Assembly: GCA_001970855.1 (NCBI GenBank)
Contig: LSSN01003794.1
Location: forward strand, 1-23,823
DNA: 23,823 nucleotides
Reading direction: 5' to 3'
Source: Smittium culicis
Taxonomy: Eukaryota > Kickxellomycota > Harpellomycetes > Harpellales > Legeriomycetaceae
Shown: positions 18,556 to 23,823 of the stretch, piece by piece
How the letters are laid out: each line of letters begins with the position of its first letter
Numbering within the stretch: position 1 is the first letter of the stretch
The notes under the pieces: model-generated
Databases searched by the model: none
Told to the model about the DNA's origin: nothing
The model's input: only the letters and a program-made list of their open reading frames with translations
Made by a program: the position numbers and the translations under genes

Positions 18556-18747
18556 CCCTTTCGCGATCAACACCTTTTAAAATAATCAATTTTATAATTC
18601 GTTTATGATTTATAAGCAGGTTTGTTATTTGTTGTTGTTTTAAATATACCAATATTTCTTGAAGCCTTGGAATTAAAGTAATTAAATTGAACGCTGTTGG
18701 CTATATCTGGTGCGTCAAAAATAGTCTACCACACTGGAAAGGGTTAT
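18552..18747 (+). mobile_element. piggyBac-like MITE, copy L
   Basis: A full-length copy of 196 bp in head-on contact with copy K. It starts TTAACCCTTTCGCGATC, contains AATTCGTTTATGATTTATAA and GAACGCTGTTGGCTATA, and ends TAGTCTACCACACTGGAAAGGG then TTAT. Confidence 0.88.
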
Positions 18748-18772
18748 AGAATGTTGGACGGGAAAGGTTTAA
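18748..18772 (-). mobile_element. piggyBac-like MITE, terminal fragment M (25 bp)
   Basis: GAATGTTGGACGGGAAAGG followed by TTTAA is exactly one family terminus, in minus orientation and immediately after copy L. It is probably the remnant of a copy that was deleted or interrupted when neighbouring copies were inserted. Confidence 0.75.
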
Positions 18773-18797
18773 AAGCATTACTTTTTCAAAGTCATAT

Positions 18798-19044
18798 GGG
18801 GGATTCTAAATGAAGAGAGGACATTGTTGTAGTTTAATTTTGTTGGCTTGGGAAATTTAACATATAAATATTATTGGTGGTTTTAAAATGACTTTTCGTT
18901 TTTTCTGTTTAATCTTTTTTCTTTGAGAAATTTTTATTTGTTAAAAAAAGAATTGATTTTGCTCATTGGCCATTAATCACTTATGCTATTTTAATCACTG
19001 TAACAATTTACACCATAAATTGACTCCTTCGTAAAGAATCTCCC
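18798..19044 (-). mobile_element. Second MITE family, copy 2 (247 bp, inverted)
   Basis: Its reverse complement aligns along its whole length with 15552-15797. Shared blocks are GGGAGATTCTTTACGAAGG, AGTCAATTTAT, GCCAATGAG, CCAATAATATTTA, CCCAAG and CTCTCTTCATT, and the length is nearly identical. Flanking 4-mers are ATAT on the left and GTAT on the right, a likely duplication with one mutation. Confidence 0.8.
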
Positions 19045-19047
19045 GTA

Positions 19048-19460
19048 TTAGAAATTATCATTGAATGGACCGCTTGATTCTATTAATACCTTACCTAATT
19101 TTTAGTAAGCAAATATAGTTTTAACCCTTTCCCGTCCAACACTCTTTAAAAAAATCAATTTTATGATTCGTTTATGGTTTATAAGTAAATTAATTATTTG
19201 TTGTTTTAATACAATAAACTAATAACCATTAAAGCTTCGGAATTTTATAGAGTAATTATACACAATTGGCTATATTTGGTAGCTCAAAAATGGTCTACCG
19301 CTCGTGAAAGGGTTAAAGAAAAAAGTTCCGCTTTCCCTAAGAATGTCTCACATCGGATGCTCTTAGGAGAGACGGAGCATTCATTACATAGAAATTCTAT
19401 TTGTCTATGTGAATTAGGTAAGGTATTAATTGAATCAAATGATTCATTCGATGACAAATT
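19048..19460. mobile_element. Foldback-type inverted-repeat element, interrupted by MITE copy N
   Basis: The arm at about 19048-19120 contains TTGATTCTATTAATACC and TTACCTAATTT. Its inverted match lies at about 19390-19460 (AATTAGGTAAGGTATT, AATTGAATCAAATG). The arms match at roughly 80-85% over about 50-70 bp. Without copy N (19121-19316) the element would be about 215 bp, with a structured centre (CCTAAGA/TCTTAGG and ATGCTC/GAGCAT stems, around 19333-19382). An open frame crosses the right arm, but since the arm is a repeat I do not call it a gene. Confidence 0.6.
19121..19316 (+). mobile_element. piggyBac-like MITE, copy N (canonical)
   Basis: A 196-bp copy with intact TTAA on both sides. 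It starts TTAACCCTTTCCCGTCC and AACACTCTTTAAAA, contains ATGATTCGTTTATGG and CACAATTGGCTATATTTGG, and ends GGTCTACCGCTCGTGAAAGGG then TTAA. It sits inside the foldback repeat. Confidence 0.92.
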
Positions 19461-19631
19461 AAATAAATCTTAAAAATAGAAGCTGTGCTGCCGAGTAGGA
19501 AAAACATTTTAGGAAAAGTTTTGCACCTCGAATTAATCTCACTTTTTTTTTTGACTCGAGTTTATTAAACAAATAATCTCGCATATCACAAATGTAACAC
19601 TTGATTTAAATTTGTCAAAAAAAATTCTAGC

Positions 19632-19827
19632 TTAACCCTTTCACGAGCGGTAGACTGTTTTTGACCTTCAAAATATACCAATAGCTTTCAAATAATATAC
19701 TTTAATTAAGAGATTCGCTAATATATTGGTTTTTTGTGATTATACAGCAAACAGTAAATATACTTATAAATCATTAACAAATCAATAAATTGATATTTTC
19801 TAAGAGTGTTGAACGGGAAAGGGTTAA
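19632..19827 (-). mobile_element. piggyBac-like MITE, copy O (canonical length)
   Basis: A 196-bp copy in minus orientation. It runs TTAACCCTTTCACGAGCGG, TAGACTGTTTTTGACC, ACAAATCAATAAATTG, then AGAGTGTTGAACGGGAAAGGG and TTAA. Both TTAA sites are intact. Confidence 0.9.
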
Positions 19828-19989
19828 TAAGTAAAAATAGTCGTAAAATGGGACATTTTAACTCGTTTTGATATTTTTTCTACTAAAATTTTTTCAAAAA
19901 TTTTGCATTATTCATTTTTTTTAAAAAACTAAATCACCATAGCTAAAATTTATTTAACCCAGATATGTCTAAAACTAAGCCGTTCATAT

Positions 19990-20183
19990 TTAACTCTCTC
20001 TAGGGTGGTAGACTATTTTTGACCCACCAGATATAGTCAACAGAGTTCAATTAAAATACTTTAATTCAGAGGCCTTGGTAATTATTGGCATATTTTAAAA
20101 CAAAAACGAATAACAAACCTGATTAAAATCATAAACGAATCATTAACTTGAATTTTTTAAAGTGTTGGACGCGAAAGGGCTAA
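19990..20183 (-). mobile_element. piggyBac-like MITE, copy P
   Basis: A 194-bp copy in minus orientation. It runs TTAACTCTCTCTAGGGTGG, TAGACTATTTTTGACCC, ATAAACGAATCATTAAC, then AAGTGTTGGACGCGAAAGGG and CTAA. This is the last copy of the cluster. Confidence 0.87.
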
Positions 20184-21780
20184 AACTGTAAATTTGTATT
20201 AGTTACACATAAAATAAGCTCGGTGATTCTCAATCACAATTTTCATATGGGTAAAAAAATACGCTTCTTTTCCTTAAACAGCTAAATCTGGCGAATCAAA
20301 TAAACTTTCAAAAGGGAATTAGAGGTTGAATTTTGATTTCATTACAATTATAATGTCCCCAAAATTAACTGTAATTCTGAGTTAGCCGAAGAATAATCTT
20401 GAAAATGATGTAAATATATCATCGGCTCTACGTTATCATGATAGCAGTATTATTATAATGATAAGGATAAAATCAATCTACTTTATCTCAATCACATAAA
20501 TATAGAACGTTTTTTAAATTAAATTACAAGAAATGGATATCGAAAGATTTGAAGTAAATGTTATTTTCTGATAATAAAATTTTTTATCTATTAACCTGAC
20601 AGACGATAATTTTATTGGGGGGGGGGGGATGATTTCATTCTCCTCAATCAGGATGTTGATTGTGCAAAAATTCATTGCTGAAGCTTCATAATTATTTGAG
20701 AAATTGCAGCTAAAATTATCATAGATAAATATACCAGGTCGAATGTAAAATGTCCAAGATATACTGTAAAATGGTATAAAATTTCATTTTCTTGATCTAT
20801 TAGAAATTTTATGTATGTAAACTAGGGGTTTCCCTTGGAAAATATCAAAAGACCGAAGATTATTACCAAATCTACGAAAGTTTGGATCGAAGAACATTCG
20901 AGACAAAAGCTGTAATTTTTTTTTCGTAATCTCTTCACATATATTCGATTTAAGATCTATTGTAGGGAAAATATAAAAAGGGTGATTTGACTCTACTAAT
21001 ACCCAATAAATTCTTAAAATTATGGATTATGCGTCATAATACGGTGCTCAATTGAAAATAAAGGTATTCATTTAATGTAATGAATCATTTCAGAATAGAT
21101 TGATTGAGCTAATTAATTCACGTGAAGGATACAAAAAATGATCATAATCAAGCCTACAATTTAATCTAGAATGACTAAATGTGGAATGATTTACTAACAT
21201 TTTTATTGCCACTTTTTTACTATATTATTTTATTTTAAACAGTGAATTTATTGATAATGTACATACGTTTAACAATTACTCATAAAATATATAAATTTTC
21301 AACCAAATCCCCTCCGAAACTCTAGGCCCTCCGTACTTTTCAGGAATTGGGCTATGGAAAAATTTACTATTGTTTTTATTTCTGAGTAATTAAACTGAAT
21401 AAAACATTACCATCTATAAATCAACATTAATATATTAGATAGATAAAAAGTATTCGATTTATAAATTTTTGCATGGTTAGTTGATTGCACAAAGAAAATT
21501 AAGATAAAAATCCAAAAAAAAATACGAAAAAGCGATCGATATTTATGTCTACGGTCTGCAAAAAAAAAAAAAAGTGTTTGATTTTTTTTGTTTTAAATAA
21601 ATTATTTAATACTAAACTTAGCAACTTCAAACTTATTGCATGTATCAAGTATTTGGTCTAATACTGTTGATAAAATAACTAATGTTGAATTAATTAATAT
21701 TCTTAAAGCTATTAAATATTAAAGTGAGAAATTAAATTAATTAAATATATTAAAAAAACCAAGATAAATTCTTGTTTTTT
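20184..21780. other. Intergenic region, nothing recognised
   Basis: About 1.6 kb without a gene call. It includes a G12 homopolymer at 20617-20628, an A13 run near 21560, and a 38-codon open stretch near 20810-20930 (peptide GKYQKTEDYYQIYESLD) that has no ATG or homologue I recognise. Confidence 0.5.
20617..20628. repeat. Poly-G tract (G12)
   Basis: Twelve consecutive G within DNA that is otherwise about three-quarters A/T. With the C11 tract at 160-170, it is one of two long G/C homopolymers in the window. Confidence 0.9.
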
Positions 21781-21789
21781 CAAAAAAAA

Positions 21790-22630
21790 AATTCCCGTCC
21801 ATCTTAAGCATTTAATGCAGCTTTAACTCTACCTAAAATGGGAGATACGAATTTGGTTCAATTATAGATTGATACTTTATTCTATTCTGTTTTTAACCTT
21901 TTTTTACAATTCATCGATGTTTTTTGGTAGGTTGTGATAATAACTTAGTCTTTTTTTAACTATTACCCAGAGCGAATCAAATTAATTGAGATCTGGATAT
22001 TGCTGTGGCCTTATAAGCATTCCAAAGTTTTTTTGTTACAAGAATAGAACTGTTTTTTGAGATGTATGAGGTTTGATGATATCTTTTTGAAAAATCAATA
22101 AATTTGAATCCAAGTTATTATCGATGACACTTTAGTGTTAATTTTCTAATATACTTAAACTTCAGAATTGACGAAAAGTTTAATTTTTGTTGCTTTCCCA
22201 ATTCCATATGAGGCAGTAAATCTCCATACCACTACTGATTCGCCTTTATTCTATATTCCAATTATAATTTATGTCTTTGAAGATTTTAACCACTTTGATA
22301 TCAAATCCGACAGTTTCATTTATTCAGTAATCGAGTAAGAATAGTTTTGGCTGATCAAATCACATTTTTTGAATCTTCATACGCCAAAATTTAACATTTT
22401 TTTGCAACATTTAATCATTTAGAAATACTTTAATTTGAGAGAATCGGTTTATATAATGTTTTTGCAAATTTAAAGCCATACTCTTTTAAGTATTTTCGAA
22501 AGATTTTGATAATGATAGTGATATCGATATTATAATTTGTATTTATTGTCTTTGTATTTATATAAGATAAAATTTTTTTTTTGAAGTTAGACTAAGTGCT
22601 ATTATTCGTAATATGCTATATGTGAGATTA
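21790..22630 (-). pseudogene. Decayed Tc1/mariner (DD34E-type) transposase
   Basis: Translating the minus strand in pieces recovers the family's blocks in the right order. They are RKYLKEYGFKF...KPILSN (about 22498-22431, end of the HTH region), KNVI*SAKT (about 22372-22343, matching NVIFSDES), and SG*NLQRHKL. Next come GESVVVWRFTASYGIG (22244-22197), FQKDIIKPHTSQKT (about 22092-22051), and PDLN*FDSLW...KKRL (21996 downward). The second catalytic Asp survives at 22083-22081. Exactly 34 codons later the usual Glu (PIEN) is a GAT codon (21978-21976). The first catalytic Asp position reads GCC (22351-22349). There are more than ten in-frame stops and at least one frame change, so it cannot be active. 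Terminal inverted repeats were not found. Confidence 0.88.
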
Positions 22631-22809
22631 TTTTGAGAAGAGGAACTTTTTTTTATTTGCAAATTTCATTGGATAAATTTCAAGATAATAATATCATATA
22701 GCTTAATTCTATTTTCCACAGTGCAATTTTATCATTATATAACAGGCGACAATTAATTACGAAAAAAACTGTGATTGAACTAAATAAAATTTTTTTATGT
22801 AATAATTAT

Positions 22810-22885
22810 GATTACTTGGCGTAGTTTTTTAGCGGCTGAAATGGTTTGTACAGAGATTTGGGTTCAAATTCCGTCTAAGTCAGTA
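22810..22885 (+). other. tRNA-like sequence with Pol III A- and B-box-like motifs
   Basis: TTGGCGTAGTTTTTTAG (from 22816) resembles an A box, and GGTTCAAATTCC (22861-22872) resembles a B box with one extra T. Their spacing is near that of tRNA genes. ACTTGG (22814-22819) can pair with CTAAGT (22875-22880) as an acceptor-like stem. The D and anticodon stems do not fold well, so a tRNA pseudogene or the head of a tRNA-derived SINE is more likely than a working tRNA. Confidence 0.3.
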
Positions 22886-22939
22886 TCATCCTATGGTTAG
22901 ATCCCATCTATAGTTCATTAATATTATAACAAGGGGTAA

Positions 22940-23640
22940 TATTCTGTGTTATGCCCGGCTTCTCGGGGTTGGTTTTGTCGCCAGATAAATCTAGTTTTGT
23001 TGTTCTTCGAGTCCTCATTACGACCCTTTGCCTTAAGTATTCGGCGTAACTCATTTTGCTTAACCGGAAATTATAATTAATTATGAATCCTTATAACTCT
23101 CGTTATAATTTTCTATAACATGATTATGATATTTAAAGATGGTTTATTGTATGAATCCAAAAAATAAAATAATAGATAGATTTGTTCTAATAATTAATCA
23201 ACGGTTCTTTAGGGAACCAAGGCCTGTTATTTAATCTAAATTCATAGATTCGAATATTTATATTCGAATCTCTTATCCCTATTACGTTTGATATCATATT
23301 TTTTTCCCGCTTGTACTTTATTTTACCTAAAAAAAAAATATAAAATTATGTAAAACATATCCTGTTATACTTTAGCTTAATTTTTCCATTTGCCGACAGT
23401 ATGATCTATATAACTCTAAGTTCTATTCGAGGAGGTACATCCTGGTTCATTAAGTTGAATGTCAAGTTGCTGACACATAGGGATTAGTCTTGTATAGGCT
23501 TGCTTCTGTATGATTGGATTTTTTCCATGATTAGCCCTCTTTGAGAACTATTCACTATTGTACGGTCCCAACCTGGCTTAGACAGTTATCAACTACTAAA
23601 ACGATCGTTCCAGCTTCAAATATCCGTTCCGACTTCAAAT
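22940..23640. other. Hairpin-rich, less AT-rich block, possibly an LTR or other element remnant
   Basis: From TGTTATGCCCGGC (22947) onward the DNA is less AT-rich. It carries perfect stems: TTATAAC/GTTATAA (23091-23108), GGTTC/GAACC (23203-23218) and an 11-bp stem at 23246-23271. A 16-bp near-repeat (CGTTCCAGCTTCAAAT and CGTTCCGACTTCAAAT) lies at 23606-23621 and 23625-23640. The start resembles the TGTTATG ends of some Ty3-type LTRs, but no partner LTR, duplication or pol gene is visible. Confidence 0.3.
23246..23271. repeat. Perfect 11-bp hairpin with TTTA loop
   Basis: AGATTCGAATA and TATTCGAATCT are separated by TTTA. Each arm contains the palindrome TTCGAA. It is the longest perfect short hairpin I found in the window. 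Confidence 0.6.
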
Positions 23641-23670
23641 GTATTAGTTAAAGTTTTGTTTTTTTTGCTA

Positions 23671-23823
<153 letters not shown>

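Noticed and set aside
19276..19473. 65-codon open frame
   Set aside because: It starts without ATG inside MITE copy N and runs across a foldback arm that recurs inverted at about 19048-19120, so it is repeat-derived.
15471..20183. CRISPR-like or satellite array
   Set aside because: Units are about 196 bp, occur in both orientations and at irregular spacing, and carry TTAA target sites. These are transposon properties, not those of a CRISPR or tandem satellite.
20810..20930. 38-codon protein-like stretch
   Set aside because: There is no ATG, splice signals or recognisable family, and open stretches of this length occur by chance across many frames.
22716..22770. CACAGT/ACTGTG as terminal repeat of the Tc1 element
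   Set aside because: The motif is only 6 bp, in the wrong orientation for the element's outer end, and has no partner on the other side.

Overview
The window looks like eukaryotic, probably fungal, nuclear DNA. It is strongly AT-rich outside genes, has short GT...TAG introns (91 and 96 nt), and carries three recognisable protein genes: a Yak1/DYRK-type kinase with huge Asn/Ser-rich tails, a cytosolic prolidase, and a secreted S1 (trypsin-fold) protease. An AT-rich fungal genome with secreted S1 proteases suggests an early-diverging, arthropod-associated lineage (for example Harpellales or Entomophthorales within Zoopagomycota). That placement is inference, not something the sequence proves.

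Layout. Bases 1-425 are the pyrimidine-rich upstream region of the kinase gene (426-4916, +). Bases 4917-8702 are intergenic: mostly A/T runs, a GC-elevated hairpin-rich block of unknown nature at about 6330-6960, and one old MITE copy at 8107-8308. The prolidase gene (8703-10227, +) has three exons; its first two are short. Bases 10228-13829 form an extremely AT-rich desert. The S1 protease is at 13830-14771 (-).

From about 15.47 to 20.18 kb the DNA is a graveyard of small transposons. One MITE family, with TTAA target sites and termini reading CCCTTTC..., hence piggyBac-like, is present in 16 whole or partial copies here plus the outlier at 8107. Intact copies are 194-196 bp from TTAA to TTAA, and neighbours often share a single TTAA. 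A second, unrelated 246/247-bp MITE family occurs twice in opposite orientations. One of these copies sits inside a piggyBac-like copy with a 4-bp AAAT duplication. A third foldback-type inverted repeat was itself split by a piggyBac-like copy. These nestings give a relative insertion history.

Bases 20184-21780 hold nothing I can name. Between about 21.79 and 22.63 kb lies a badly decayed Tc1/mariner (DD34E-type) transposase pseudogene on the minus strand. From 22.8 to 23.64 kb there is a hairpin-rich block with a tRNA-like start. The window ends in a (TTA)n microsatellite that runs to the last base.

The three protein genes show no functional link to each other: a nutrient/stress signalling kinase, a dipeptide recycling enzyme and an extracellular protease. 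The most notable content is the dense, layered non-autonomous transposon cluster. I see no intact transposase that could mobilise it.
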